Counted from the stretch's first letter, positions 7,032-16,535 are shown. The stretch: DNA of 63,007 nucleotides from Pseudomonadota bacterium (GCA_039033415.1 JBCCCR010000038.1:1-63007); one strand, 5' to 3'. The notes: generated by a model not told the origin, from the letters alone. Numbers and translations: made by a program.

Positions 7032-8342
7032 TTATTGAGTTACAAGTACACTTTCAGCGCCGCGGAACTGGTCGATGCTCGACACCACCACGCGCTCGCC
7101 TGGCTTTAGGCCCGCCAGGACTTCCACTTCACTGAGGCTCCGCGCCCCCACTTCAATCGAACGGCGCCGGGCAACATAGTCATCGCCAAGCACGTAGGCC
7201 ACGCGTCCACCGCCGCTGTCGAGAAACTGACCCCGGCTGAGCGTCAGCACGTCCGGACGCTCCTCGAGCAGAATGCGAGTGGTAAGGCGCTGATTCTGGC
7301 GCACGGACGGCGACCGATCGCCGGCAAAGCGAAGCCGCGTCGTGACCTGGTTTTGGATAATCTCCGGCGACACGGCAACCACCGCGGCCGGCCAGGTTTG
7401 ATTCCCCACCAAAATTTCAGCCGCCATCCCGATACCCAGATCGTCGGCGTAGCTTTCCGGCACCTGCGCCTCCACCTCAAATACCGTTAAGTCGACGACA
7501 GTCAGCACGCCAACGTTACGGGCTACGGCCGCTTTTTGTTCGACGAGGAGGTTGCCGACCACGCCGGTGACCGGTGACAGCAGCGAAAGCTCGTCCACCT
7601 GCCGCGCGAGATCGTCCACCAGCAGCTTCTGGCCCTCCAGCTCCAGCTCGCGAGTCTGGAGCTCAAACGCGAGCCGCTCTTCGTCCAGCTCCGCATTCGC
7701 CACGGCATGGGTGTGCGACAGCTCCGCGTTGCGCAGATCGTCCTGCGCCTTTTCAAAGTCGATGGCGGAGATCGAGTTGATCTTGTAACCCTCGTCCGCC
7801 CGCCGCTTCTCCCGGTCGGCGGCCTCTAGCGTGACCGCGGCCAGATCCACGACGCGCTGGTTGTCCAGCGATTTCTGGCGGCTTTCGATGCGCTGGCGCC
7901 GCAACGCCACGTCCAGGCGCTGCAGGTTGGCCTGCTCCTGCTGCAGCCGGTTGGTGAGCTCCGGGCTGTCGATCCGCGCGAGCGCTTGGTCTTTCTCAAC
8001 GCTGGCACCCGCCTCGGTAAGCAGCGTGATGGTCCCGTCTGCCGGGGCAAACACGGTGGGGCTCACCGCGGCCACCACCTGGCCCTGCACCGAGACGTCC
8101 CGCACCAGATTGCCCCGACCCACGGTCGCGATCCGGAGCCGGTCGAGCGGTACGGAAACGCTGGAGCCCGCCCAGCGCTGGACAGCCGGCAGGGCTACCC
8201 AAAGCAGCGCGATCAGCGCCAGGGCGCCGCCACCGAGCACCACCCATCGCAAAATGGGCTTCTTGGGAGCCACCTGCACATCCTGGGCTGAGGTATCAGC
8301 GATCTTCAATTCGGGTAGAGGGTTGGATTTGGCCGCCTGCAT
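7032..8342 (-). CDS. Periplasmic adaptor, MacA/HlyD family
   Basis: A 436-aa membrane-fusion protein: cytoplasmic tail, one inner-membrane helix (about 34-53), lipoyl-like halves around a long coiled coil (roughly residues 125-250, with a heptad-rich EQANLQRLDVALRRQ stretch), then beta-barrel and membrane-proximal domains (ESYADDLGIGMAAEILVG onward). The start is taken at ATG 8342 with GGAG 8 bases upstream; a GTG one codon earlier is possible. MacA-like adaptors connect an ABC exporter to TolC, but no TolC gene lies in the window. It is the first gene of the exporter block and is preceded by a 296-bp gap from the TldE-like gene. Confidence 0.9.
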   Translation of the reverse strand: MQAAKSNPLPELKIADTSAQDVQVAPKKPILRWVVLGGGALALIALLWVALPAVQRWAGSSVSVPLDRLRIATVGRGNLVRDVSVQGQVVAAVSPTVFAPADGTITLLTEAGASVEKDQALARIDSPELTNRLQQEQANLQRLDVALRRQRIESRQKSLDNQRVVDLAAVTLEAADREKRRADEGYKINSISAIDFEKAQDDLRNAELSHTHAVANAELDEERLAFELQTRELELEGQKLLVDDLARQVDELSLLSPVTGVVGNLLVEQKAAVARNVGVLTVVDLTVFEVEAQVPESYADDLGIGMAAEILVGNQTWPAAVVAVSPEIIQNQVTTRLRFAGDRSPSVRQNQRLTTRILLEERPDVLTLSRGQFLDSGGGRVAYVLGDDYVARRRSIEVGARSLSEVEVLAGLKPGERVVVSSIDQFRGAESVLVTQ

Positions 8343-8638
8343 CACTGCCTCTCCTTAGTGTTTTTGTTGAACAGCAACTCCCGGCGAGCGCTCGCGCGCG
8401 TGCCGGCTGGCGGTGTTGGCAGCGGATCGGTGTTCTTCCAGGCTCGAGCCATGTCCCCTTAGACGCATCCAGCACCGGTTTGGTTACAGGCGCATTTTCG
8501 CGACCTGCCAAAATCGGCCAAGTGCCAGATGGCCCAGAGGTTTTTCGCCCGCTGGAAGCCGAAAGAATTCGGGATGAGTCGTTTGAGTTCACGGACGCGG
8601 CGTCGCGTAGGCGCCGATCGGTGCGCATGCCCGCCCGT
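8343..8638. other. Non-coding gap between protease pair and exporter genes
   Basis: About 296 bases with no convincing gene. A minus-strand frame crosses it but has an arginine/serine-rich, frame-shadow composition and overlaps the adaptor start. I found no RiPP-like short precursor with a ribosome-binding site. The promoter of the exporter genes may lie here. Confidence 0.5.
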
Positions 8639-10432
8639 TTACGGAGAGGGCGGGCGAGGCAGCACCGGCGGGCGCCGGTCCATCGTTTTGCCGTCCGCGA
8701 TCGCCAGCTCTTCAAACAGGAGGCTCGGCACCACAAAGCTCGCTGGCTCCAGCGCCCCCCGCACGCCGGCCAGAAAGTAGCCGCCGCTGGGGAAACGGGG
8801 CGTCACGGAATGGACATAATAATCGTCACCAATCGCCTCCAGCCGCCGAAACTCACGCACGGCGAAGCGTTCGATATTGAGGTTACGCACCCGCTCTCGG
8901 CGCCCGTCCGGAAACTGACGCCAGGCCACAAGGGCTTCGGGCAGGCGTTCCCCATAATTGAACACGGCCATGCTCTGCATCGATTCGAGCTGGCGCTGGG
9001 CCTGCGGGTCGCCGAGCTTCTCCACCACAATGACGTAGTCGGTGCCCGCATCAATGCGAAGTTCCTCCAGCAGCTGCGATCGTTCGTTGGCGTTTGCCGC
9101 CACGTTGCTGGTCAATATCAGGTTGCCCGGCATCGGGAAGCCGCCGCGGCTGTTGCCGGTACTCGCGCTGGTGCCGTACATCGGAATCCGGGAGGACAGA
9201 ATCTGCTTAAGCCGCCCCTCTTCCACCAACACTTTGCGGCTGGCCGCCACGCCCTCGTCATCGACTCGGAACCGGCCAATGAGGGGAAGCGTCTCGAAGG
9301 CGTCAAGGGTTGGGTCGTCTACCAGCGTCGCTCCACGAGGCAGGACACGCGACCCAAGCTTGCGGCCAAAGCGCTGGTGGCGGGCCTGCAGATCAGCGAT
9401 GTAAGGCTGCATCGCCGGCTCGGAAGCAACCATCCGCGGCACCGACTGGAGCTGGCTGGCAAACACTTCGGCAAATAGCGCCGCGGCCGCCTGCCCTTGA
9501 AACAGCACCGGGCCAACATACTGATCCAAACGCACCGCGGAACGCGCTTCGGTCAGTCGCTTGCCCATCGCGCGCAGCTGGTCTTTCAGGCGCGCTTTGT
9601 CGGGCAGATCGCTCAGCTGGCGCGCCCGGAAATGCTCAAAATCCCAGAGCACGGCGCCGTCGTCAGCCTGAGTTCGAGCGATGGCTCCGATGGTGATGTC
9701 TGGCACCTGGCGATGAAACCGGCTGCCCTCAGCGTTCAGATAGCGAATGTCCCGATAGTAGACCCTCAGCCAGACGCTCGACTCATGGAGCTCAGGAAAC
9801 TCGGCCAGCACCTGCGATAGCTCCGTAGCCAGGCTCCGCGCCTCAGCAAGCTCAATCGCCGGCCGGGGGCTGAGCTCCTCGATCGCCACCACGGGCGCTG
9901 CGTAGAAATCGACCAGTTCGTCCCGGTCCACCATCGCCTGCTTGTCGGCGAGCTTAACCGAGTAATCTTCCAGCGCGCGTTTGTACGCGAGATCCGTCGC
10001 CAGCCAGAATGACCGGCGCAGCGCCGCGTAGTTGTCGTCGACGGGCAGTCGGAAATTGTTGGGGTTGTAGTAGCGGTGCAGTGAAGAGCCGCGCATGCCA
10101 AAGCGCGACACCAGCGACGAGTCCAGGTCGTAGGTGCCAACCCGCACCTGCACGTGGCCGCTGCGGTTATGGCTCTGGTTGTCGCTGGCGATGCTGCCCA
10201 GCGTTGCTTTGACGGCCAGCAGATAGCTGTCCTGCAGCCGGTACTCAACGTAGTAAGGCGGCGACTCGTCCGCGAGCTTGAGCTCCTTAATGCTGCGCTC
10301 GAGCTCGTCCGCCATGGCCTGGATCAGCGGATCCGCGTCCGGGTCTGAGCGATTGGTGGTTTGCGCGGAAACCGGCGCCGAGACTGAGAGCACCAGCGCC
10401 AGCACGCACAATCGGGTCCACCACTCCCTCAC
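8639..10432 (-). CDS. Exported TldD/PmbA-family protein lacking metal ligands (TldE-like)
   Basis: A 597-aa protein with a signal peptide (about 1-24, ending VSAQ). The fold-typical regions of TldD/PmbA are present: RYLNAEGSRF, DDPTLDAFETL...FRVDDEGVAASRKVLVEEGRLKQILSSRIP. Where its neighbour has HELLGH, this protein has AEVFAS, and the C-terminal ligand cysteine is replaced (GVRGALEPASFVV). It therefore cannot bind the metal the same way. In E. coli TldD-TldE the inactive subunit TldE helps hold the substrate, and the same split is likely here. The GTG start overlaps the stop of the upstream active paralogue (GTGA), which implies coupled translation and a heterodimer. Confidence 0.85.
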   Translation of the reverse strand: MREWWTRLCVLALVLSVSAPVSAQTTNRSDPDADPLIQAMADELERSIKELKLADESPPYYVEYRLQDSYLLAVKATLGSIASDNQSHNRSGHVQVRVGTYDLDSSLVSRFGMRGSSLHRYYNPNNFRLPVDDNYAALRRSFWLATDLAYKRALEDYSVKLADKQAMVDRDELVDFYAAPVVAIEELSPRPAIELAEARSLATELSQVLAEFPELHESSVWLRVYYRDIRYLNAEGSRFHRQVPDITIGAIARTQADDGAVLWDFEHFRARQLSDLPDKARLKDQLRAMGKRLTEARSAVRLDQYVGPVLFQGQAAAALFAEVFASQLQSVPRMVASEPAMQPYIADLQARHQRFGRKLGSRVLPRGATLVDDPTLDAFETLPLIGRFRVDDEGVAASRKVLVEEGRLKQILSSRIPMYGTSASTGNSRGGFPMPGNLILTSNVAANANERSQLLEELRIDAGTDYVIVVEKLGDPQAQRQLESMQSMAVFNYGERLPEALVAWRQFPDGRRERVRNLNIERFAVREFRRLEAIGDDYYVHSVTPRFPSGGYFLAGVRGALEPASFVVPSLLFEELAIADGKTMDRRPPVLPRPPSP

Positions 10433-12183
10433 GGTGAGTCCTCCGGCGCCGGATTGGGCAGAATCGGCGGGCGCGTCTGCGACCGCGCTTTGCGCTGCAC
10501 CTCAAGCCGATCCAGCATGACCGAGGGCGCCACCAGCGACACGGGCACCGAGCCCGACTCCGCGCCGCACCAGCCGTGGAACACCTCCGGGTTGTCGGCG
10601 CCAAACTGGATGTGGCTCAAGGTCAGCAGCGGCGTTCCGATCACGTCGACGCCGCGCGCCAGCTCCTCCCGACCGTCCGGGTAAACCTTGTAGAGAATCG
10701 TGGGGATCACTTTCAGCGCATTAGGGTTCTGCCGATTGACGGTCGTGAAACCGCCGACGGCATCTCGAATGATCAGCCCAAACTCGTTGCCGGACTCACC
10801 GATGGCGGCAACAAAGCGCGACTTCAGGGCTTCGTCGGACAGCGGGTTGTCCACCTCCACAAAGAGATTCGACTGCCGCGCCACCGGCGATCGGCCTCTC
10901 AGCGCCTCCGCCCGGCCGTGACCGTTGGAGCGGGGAAACCCCTCGATGGGGATCCGCGACATCAGAAAGCCTTCCAGCACCCCGTCGCGCACCACGTCCA
11001 CGCGCTGCGCCGGCACACCCTCGTCGTCCACCGCGTAGCTTCCCAGCAGCGCTTCACCCTGAAACTCGGTGCGGGTCGGATCAAAGTACACGTTGAAGCC
11101 TTTGGGCAGGATCTGCTCACCGAGCTTGCGCTTGAGGGTCTGGGCCCCCTCTTCCCGGCGCAGTCGATGCCCCTCCACCCGGTGGCCCAGCAGCTCGTGA
11201 AAAAACACCGCGCTGGCCCTGCCCTCGAGCAGTACCGGGCCGGAATACGCGGTCACGAGCGGCGCCGTACGCAGCGCGTCAGCCTGCGCCAGCAGCTCAT
11301 CGATGTTGGCCTGCATCGCCTCGTCGCTGGGCAGATCGTCCTCGCTGGCGGCCAGCAGGGTGCGCGTGAGCGGCAGCTCCATGCCGTCATCCGCTTTCAC
11401 CATCACCTGGAGGGTCACGCGAAAGACGCCGCTGCTTTTGCGCAGCCGAGTGCCCTCGCTGTTAACCAGTCGCAACGTGCTGCGCGTATGGCTGAGCGTG
11501 ACCCGTCCGACCAGCAGATCTTCGCTGCCCGCAAACCGGGCCGAGTAGCGCCGCAGCCTGTCCTGCCAGAGCCAGGCGGTAAAGGTGTCTTCCGCCTCAG
11601 GCTCCAGCAACACCACCGGGTCCTGGCGAGAGAAGTCCGCTGAGCGATCCTCTTCCGCCACTTTGACGGTCAGGTTGCTGGTGACCTTGGCCATGTGATC
11701 GAGCGCCTGCTGGTAGACGCGGTCGGTAGCCTGCCAGAGGAGCTGGCGAACGGGCTCCGGATCGTCGGTCAGCGGCAGCGCCTGCCAGTTGTTGCGGTAG
11801 TTCACGCCCCAGCGCTGGCCGTCGCTGCGCAGGGCGTGGGTGTTGTCCAGCTCGTAGTCGCCCACCCGCGCCTCCACGTAGAGACGTCGCCAGCGCTGCT
11901 GACTGTCTCTCTCCAACGCGCCGAAGCTGGCGCTCACCACCTGGTTCTGGATGTCGGCGACACGGTAGGAGAGGAAGTAAGCGGGCGGATCGCCGTCGGC
12001 CATGCTGGTCATGTAGCGCTTCAGCTCGCCGTCCAGCAGATCAACCAGCGGATCGTCAGCGGCGAAGGCCGCCGGCAGCAGCGCCTGCGCGATCAACGCC
12101 ACAACCAGCAAACGGCGGCACCCCGTCGCAACCGGCGAGCGTCGCCAAGCCCTTATCATGAGGAACGTCCGTCGAGCCAGCAT
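10429..12183 (-). CDS. Exported TldD-like metalloprotease
   Basis: A 584-aa TldD-family protein with an N-terminal signal sequence (hydrophobic stretch about 24-41, ending AAFAAD). It keeps HExxxH as HELLGH (329-334) and the third metal ligand, C539 in HGWCGAESGSVPV, equivalent to GVCGKEGQ in cytoplasmic TldD. The SYAVDDEGVPAQRVDVVRDGVLEGFLMSRIP block is the family core. TldD/TldE normally act in the cytosol on unfolded peptides such as microcin B17 precursor. An exported active/inactive pair next to an exporter suggests peptide trimming in the periplasm. The start could also be the ATG at 12159. Confidence 0.88.
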   Translation of the reverse strand: MLARRTFLMIRAWRRSPVATGCRRLLVVALIAQALLPAAFAADDPLVDLLDGELKRYMTSMADGDPPAYFLSYRVADIQNQVVSASFGALERDSQQRWRRLYVEARVGDYELDNTHALRSDGQRWGVNYRNNWQALPLTDDPEPVRQLLWQATDRVYQQALDHMAKVTSNLTVKVAEEDRSADFSRQDPVVLLEPEAEDTFTAWLWQDRLRRYSARFAGSEDLLVGRVTLSHTRSTLRLVNSEGTRLRKSSGVFRVTLQVMVKADDGMELPLTRTLLAASEDDLPSDEAMQANIDELLAQADALRTAPLVTAYSGPVLLEGRASAVFFHELLGHRVEGHRLRREEGAQTLKRKLGEQILPKGFNVYFDPTRTEFQGEALLGSYAVDDEGVPAQRVDVVRDGVLEGFLMSRIPIEGFPRSNGHGRAEALRGRSPVARQSNLFVEVDNPLSDEALKSRFVAAIGESGNEFGLIIRDAVGGFTTVNRQNPNALKVIPTILYKVYPDGREELARGVDVIGTPLLTLSHIQFGADNPEVFHGWCGAESGSVPVSLVAPSVMLDRLEVQRKARSQTRPPILPNPAPEDSP

Positions 12184-12204
12184 CCCGATAGATTAACGAA
12201 AATG

Positions 12205-12237
12205 CGATTCAGATTGGGGAATCGGCGATAATGGGGC
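12205..12237 (+). promoter_or_regulatory. rimO leader with short inverted repeat and -10-like box
   Basis: CGATTC...GAATCG (12205-12224 region) forms a small inverted repeat, and GATAAT (12227-12232) is a plausible -10 box only 6 bases before the ATG, which would give a nearly leaderless rimO mRNA. The competing view is that GGGG just before ATG serves as a weak ribosome-binding site on a longer transcript. Confidence 0.3.
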
Positions 12238-13563
12238 ATGAGCCATGATAATTCTGTCCGCGTGGGGTTTGTCAGCCTGGGATGCCCCAAGGCGCTGGTC
12301 GATTCCGAGCGCATCCTTACCCAGCTTCGAACCGACGGTTACGACATAGTTCCGGAGTATCAGCAGGCGGACCTCGTTGTCGTGAACACCTGCGGCTTTA
12401 TCGACAGCGCCAAGGCGGAGTCGCTGGCCACCATCGGCGAGGCGCTCGAAGAAAATGGCCGGGTGCTGGTCACGGGCTGCATGGGCGCCAACGAGCGCGA
12501 CATCCTGGACGTGCATCCCAAAGTGCTCGGCGTCTCTGGGCCACAGCAGTATGACGCGGTGGTGAGCTCGGTCCACGAGCACCTGCCGCCGCCCGATTCG
12601 CTGCCGTTTGAGTCGCTGGTTCCCCGTCAGGGCATCAAGCTGACGCCCAGGCATTACGCGTACCTGAAAATTTCCGAAGGCTGCAACCACAAGTGCAGCT
12701 TCTGCATTATCCCGGACATGCGCGGCCGCCTGGTGAGCCGGCCAATCAACGAGGTGCTGGCCGAGGCAAGGCGCCTGAGCGCAGCAGGCGTGCGGGAACT
12801 GCTGGTCATCGCCCAGGATACGAGCGCCTACGGCGTCGACATCAAATATGCGGAGAGCTCGTTTGCCGGCCAGACGTGGCGAACCAACCTGGAGGACCTG
12901 TGCCGGGCTTTAGGCGAAATCGGCATTTGGGTCAGGCTGCACTACGTGTACCCCTATCCCCACGTGGACCGGGTGATTCCGCTGATGGCGGACGGGAAAA
13001 TCCTGCCCTACCTTGACGTACCGCTGCAGCACGGCAGCCCCGAGGTGCTCAAAGCAATGCGGCGCCCGGCGGCGGCCCACAACACGCTGGAGCGGCTCGA
13101 GCGCTGGCGCGAGATCTGCCCGGAGATCGCCGTGCGCAGCACGTTCATCGTGGGTTTTCCCGGCGAGACCGAAGCGCAGTTCGAAACGCTGCTCGATTTT
13201 CTTGAGGCCGCGCAGCTCGATCGGGTGGGCTGCTTCCAGTACAGCCCGGTGGAAGGCGCGCGGGCCAACGCGCTTGACGGCGCCGTGCCGGAGGCGATCA
13301 AGCAGGAACGCTTTGACCGCTTTATGGCCGTGGCCCAGGACATCAGCCGACGCAAGCTGGCGGCCCGTGTCGGCAAAACGGAAACGGTTCTCATCGATGA
13401 GCTGGCCGGCGATACCGCGGTGGCACGGAGCTACTCCGATGCGCCCGAGATCGACGGCGTAGTGCAGGTCAGCAACGCCGGCGCCCTGCGGTTGGGCGGC
13501 TTTGCCAAGGTCACCATCACCGGCGCCGACAACTACGATCTGTTTGCCGAGGCGGTCAGCTGA
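12238..13563 (+). CDS. rimO: Ribosomal protein uS12 methylthiotransferase RimO
   Basis: A 441-aa radical SAM methylthiotransferase. The N-terminal UPF0004 domain has its three cluster cysteines (SLGCPKA, NTCGFID, VTGCMGA). The radical SAM CxxxCxxC is CNHKCSFC, preceded by [11 protein letters not shown]-terminal TRAM-type domain starts near residue 380 ([12 protein letters not shown]). [13 protein letters not shown] after the cysteines, and the [10 protein letters not shown] segment, are RimO-like rather than MiaB-like. It methylthiolates an aspartate of ribosomal protein S12. It is divergent from the TldD-like gene and coupled to rsmC by an overlap, so the two make a small ribosome-modification operon. 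Confidence 0.97.
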   Translation: MSHDNSVRVGFVSLGCPKALVDSERILTQLRTDGYDIVPEYQQADLVVVNTCGFIDSAKAESLATIGEALEENGRVLVTGCMGANERDILDVHPKVLGVSGPQQYDAVVSSVHEHLPPPDSLPFESLVPRQGIKLTPRHYAYLKISEGCNHKCSFCIIPDMRGRLVSRPINEVLAEARRLSAAGVRELLVIAQDTSAYGVDIKYAESSFAGQTWRTNLEDLCRALGEIGIWVRLHYVYPYPHVDRVIPLMADGKILPYLDVPLQHGSPEVLKAMRRPAAAHNTLERLERWREICPEIAVRSTFIVGFPGETEAQFETLLDFLEAAQLDRVGCFQYSPVEGARANALDGAVPEAIKQERFDRFMAVAQDISRRKLAARVGKTETVLIDELAGDTAVARSYSDAPEIDGVVQVSNAGALRLGGFAKVTITGADNYDLFAEAVS

Positions 13564-14555
13564 ATCCGGAAAGTGAACTGCTGCTGCGTTCGCGCGGCCG
13601 CCTGACAAACCCTGCTGAGACCCTGTGGATCAACCCGCCGGCAGACGGATTCTGGCAGCCCTTTGAGGCCAGCCAGGCGCTCACCTTTCATCACGGCGAG
13701 GCGGCTTTGCTGGCAGACCACCTGACGGTCAGCACCGAGCCCGTGCCCCGACCGGCCCGGCACGTTGTGCTTTACCTGCCTAAATCGAAGGCCCGCCTGA
13801 CGCTGATGGTTGAGCTGGCGGCAGCCGGGCTGGCCGCGGGCGGCAAGCTGTGGCTGGTCGGCGCCAAGAAGGCCGGCGCGCCGTCAGCCGGCAAGCAGCT
13901 CAACGCGCATTTTGGATCGGTGCAAAAGCTTGATGCCGCCCGGCACTGCATGCTGTTTGAAGCGAGCGATGCTTTAGCCGGCCCGGACTTCGACATTGAC
14001 CATCACTGGCAATCCTTTGACGGCCCTGACCTGAAGCTTGCCAGCCTGCCCGGCGTGTTCAGCCACGGCCGGCTGGACGACGCCAGCGCCATGCTGATTG
14101 AGAGCCTGCCGTCGCAGATGCCGGGGACCTGCCTGGATTTTGGCTGCGGCTGCGGCGTTTTGAGCGCGGTCGCCGCCCGCCGCGGCGCCACCGTGACAGC
14201 GATCGACTCCGATGAGCTGGCCGTGCGCTCCACCCGACGGACGCTGGCCGAGAACTGCCTGCAGGGTTCGGTGCTTGGCGCAACGCAGCTGCCGCGGCCC
14301 GATGAACCGCTTCAATGGGTGATCAGCAACCCGCCGTTTCACCAGGGCCTGAACACCGATCTCAACGCCACCCACCAAATGCTCAACGACGCCGCGGCAA
14401 GCCTTTCGAGAGACGGTGAGCTGTGGCTCGTGGCCAACCGGTTTCTGGATTACCCCAAACGTCTGGCGGCTTTGTTTGATGTCGTTGACGAGCCGGCCGG
14501 CGACCGCTCGTTTCGCGTGCTCAGGGCAAGGCGTCCGAAATCTCATCCGCGTTAG
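13560..14555 (+). CDS. rsmC: 16S rRNA m2G1207 methyltransferase RsmC, probable CTG start
   Basis: About 331 aa. The C-terminal half is a class I SAM methyltransferase with [19 protein letters not shown] (SAM loop) and the N6/N2-amino motif [28 protein letters not shown] is typical RsmC. The reading frame stays RsmC-like ([14 protein letters not shown], resembling the E. coli N-terminus) back to 13560, where no ATG, GTG or TTG exists. CTG at 13560 overlaps the rimO stop (CTGA) and has GAGG 7 bases upstream. The first standard start would be TTG at 13707, which would delete about 49 conserved-looking residues. It methylates G1207 of 16S rRNA. The 3' end overlaps the convergent cyclase gene by 35 bases. 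Confidence 0.88.
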   Translation: MNPESELLLRSRGRLTNPAETLWINPPADGFWQPFEASQALTFHHGEAALLADHLTVSTEPVPRPARHVVLYLPKSKARLTLMVELAAAGLAAGGKLWLVGAKKAGAPSAGKQLNAHFGSVQKLDAARHCMLFEASDALAGPDFDIDHHWQSFDGPDLKLASLPGVFSHGRLDDASAMLIESLPSQMPGTCLDFGCGCGVLSAVAARRGATVTAIDSDELAVRSTRRTLAENCLQGSVLGATQLPRPDEPLQWVISNPPFHQGLNTDLNATHQMLNDAAASLSRDGELWLVANRFLDYPKRLAALFDVVDEPAGDRSFRVLRARRPKSHPR

Positions 14556-16344
14556 GCGGGATTGGCACATCCCCGGTTGCCACCACCCGATTGCGGCCCT
14601 GCCGCTTGGCCTCGTACATGGCCTTGTCGGCGATCCGCACCAGATCGCGGTAGGTGCGACCATCCCCTGCCCGCAGGCTGGCAACGCCGATGCTGGCAGT
14701 GACGCCAAACGCCTGGTCCTCGCTCACCACCTTGAGCATTTCGATGCGCTCGCGTAGTCCCTCGGCGAGCGGCCAGATCTCGTCCGGCGCAATATCCGGC
14801 AGCAGCACAAAAAACTCTTCACCGCCGAACCGGGCCAGGATGCCGGGATAGTCCAGCAGCTGCTCTTCCATCGCTCGCGCCACCTGGCGCAGACAGTCGT
14901 CGCCCGCCATATGTCCACGCTGATCGTTCACCTGCTTAAACTGATCCAGGTCCACGACAATCAGCGTGAGCGGCCGGCCGTGATCGATGGCCTCCGCCCA
15001 CAGGCGTGTCAGCGACAAATCTAGATGCCGGCGGTTGTAGACACCCGTCAGCCCGTCGCGCTGGCTCGACTGCTCAAGCACCCGATTAGCGGTCTCCAGG
15101 CGGGTTAACGCGTCGTTCAGCTCAGCCGTCCGCTCGCCCACGCGTTGTTCCATCTCGGAGCGTGCCTCAGCCTCCATGCGTCGGTTTTCTTCCTGCAGCA
15201 GCCGGAAGCGGTAGGCGAGCGCAAACGACAGCAGCACCATCTCGGCGGCTGAACCGATCTGCATCCCGTAGGTCGTCACAAACGTGCGCGGCATGAAGCC
15301 AAACGATACGCCGGCGTAGGCCAGCATGCCGGCAATGAGCAGCCCCCAGGCGAGCAGGAAGTAGCGCGCCGGCCGATAGCCCTGCGACCAGGCGCGCACG
15401 CCGCTGGCCAGCACCGCCACCGCTGAGACAAAGACCATGCCGGTCGCAACCTGCACCAGGTAACGATAAGACACCACAAAAGCCGCGATGGAAATGAGCG
15501 CCAGCACCACCATCAGCAGCAAACACACCTGGTCGAGCCGCGGCGCCGAGGTTCGCAGCGTGAGAAAGCTGCGGCAGAACTGCAGCATTGCCATTTGCGC
15601 CAGCGGCAGCATGAGCAGAATCGCGAGGTTGGCCACCTGCGGATCGCCCGGCCAGAAAAACTGAAAACTGAGCCCGTTTAGCGAAAGCTGGAGCAGACCG
15701 AAGCTGGCCACGTAGAGCACGTAGTACAGAAACGTGGTGTCCTTAAGCGTCAGAAACAGCAGCAGGTTGTAGGCGGCCAGCGCTAGGAGCACGCCGTAAA
15801 GCAATCCCATCCCCAGCTGGCCTAGATAGTTGATCTCCGCCAGCGCCAGCGGCGTCACCAGCCGAAGCGGCACCTGGACGGAGCTTTCGCTGGACACCCG
15901 CAGGGCGAGCTTCACGGTCTCTCCGGCCGGTACGGTGACGGGGAAAGAAAAATGGCGATGCGCAAAGTAGCGTCGATCAAACGGCTCCCGATCGCCGCCC
16001 GTCAATTGCTGGACCGCGCCCGACGCCGTTTCAAGGTACAGATCCAGGTGGTCCAGCAACGGGTATTCCAGCAGCAGGATCCACTCCGACTGCGGATGGG
16101 TGCGGTTGCGAATTTCGCCGACAAACCAAAAGGCCTGTGTGGAAAAGCCGTAGTTGTCGAGCGGCGCAAGCGGTTGGAAAAGCTCGGACGACAGGGCGAG
16201 CACCTGGTCTCGGGACAGCGCGGGATCCACCGCCACATAGCGCAGCGATGTCGACAGCTCGAAGTTGTTGACCCCCGGTTCCAGGTCGATGGCGGCCGCC
16301 GTGCTGATCAGCAGCAGCAGCGCCGTCAGCAGCCCTGCTTTCAT
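14521..16344 (-). CDS. 7TMR-DISM membrane diguanylate cyclase
   Basis: A 607-aa sensor: signal peptide (1-18), periplasmic 7TMR-DISM extracellular domain (to about 165), seven helices (about 170-380), a short coiled coil (about 385-425) and a C-terminal GGDEF domain. The active-site motif is RFGGEEF, preceded by DxDxFKxxN-type metal-binding VVDLDQFKQVND, so it should make cyclic di-GMP. The position of the inhibitory RxxD site upstream of GGEEF reads DYPG, so product inhibition at the I-site is probably absent. The DISM domain probably senses a carbohydrate or other small ligand. It overlaps rsmC tail to tail. Confidence 0.93.
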   Translation of the reverse strand: MKAGLLTALLLLISTAAAIDLEPGVNNFELSTSLRYVAVDPALSRDQVLALSSELFQPLAPLDNYGFSTQAFWFVGEIRNRTHPQSEWILLLEYPLLDHLDLYLETASGAVQQLTGGDREPFDRRYFAHRHFSFPVTVPAGETVKLALRVSSESSVQVPLRLVTPLALAEINYLGQLGMGLLYGVLLALAAYNLLLFLTLKDTTFLYYVLYVASFGLLQLSLNGLSFQFFWPGDPQVANLAILLMLPLAQMAMLQFCRSFLTLRTSAPRLDQVCLLLMVVLALISIAAFVVSYRYLVQVATGMVFVSAVAVLASGVRAWSQGYRPARYFLLAWGLLIAGMLAYAGVSFGFMPRTFVTTYGMQIGSAAEMVLLSFALAYRFRLLQEENRRMEAEARSEMEQRVGERTAELNDALTRLETANRVLEQSSQRDGLTGVYNRRHLDLSLTRLWAEAIDHGRPLTLIVVDLDQFKQVNDQRGHMAGDDCLRQVARAMEEQLLDYPGILARFGGEEFFVLLPDIAPDEIWPLAEGLRERIEMLKVVSEDQAFGVTASIGVASLRAGDGRTYRDLVRIADKAMYEAKRQGRNRVVATGDVPIPPNADEISDALP

Positions 16345-16404
16345 GGTTCTTGTCCCAGGCTACGGCGGCAGCCCGCGGGCGAGCTGGCATCGCATCCGAA
16401 TTAA

Positions 16405-16450
16405 CCCCACCGATGACCATAGCACGAAACTCGTCGTGCATCGGGTGGGG
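16405..16450. terminator. Long imperfect hairpin downstream of the small membrane protein
   Basis: CCCCACCGATG (16405-16415) pairs with CATCGGGTGGGG (16439-16450) with one bulged base, and an inner GCACGA/TCGTGC arm competes for the loop. It lies in the 191-base gap between 16345 and 16535. On the minus strand it is followed by TTAATT, so it may end transcription of the 16536-17018 gene. It could instead be a leader structure of the cyclase gene. Confidence 0.4.
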
Positions 16451-16535
16451 CAGCCTAGGTCAGCCTGGCTCCCTCGGGCGTGACGAATACCGGGTCCGGC
16501 CATCCCTGGCGGGCCCGGTGTCGATCAACTTCGGA

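Noticed and set aside
8343-8638. Possible RiPP precursor peptide between protease pair and exporter
   Set aside because: The only frame crossing the gap is arginine/serine-rich, lacks a clear ribosome-binding site and overlaps the adaptor start. No leader/core pattern seen.
8480-9478. Plus-strand 332-codon frame over the TldE-like gene
   Set aside because: Opposite strand of a gene with recognisable family features and a signal peptide; no start site or domain.
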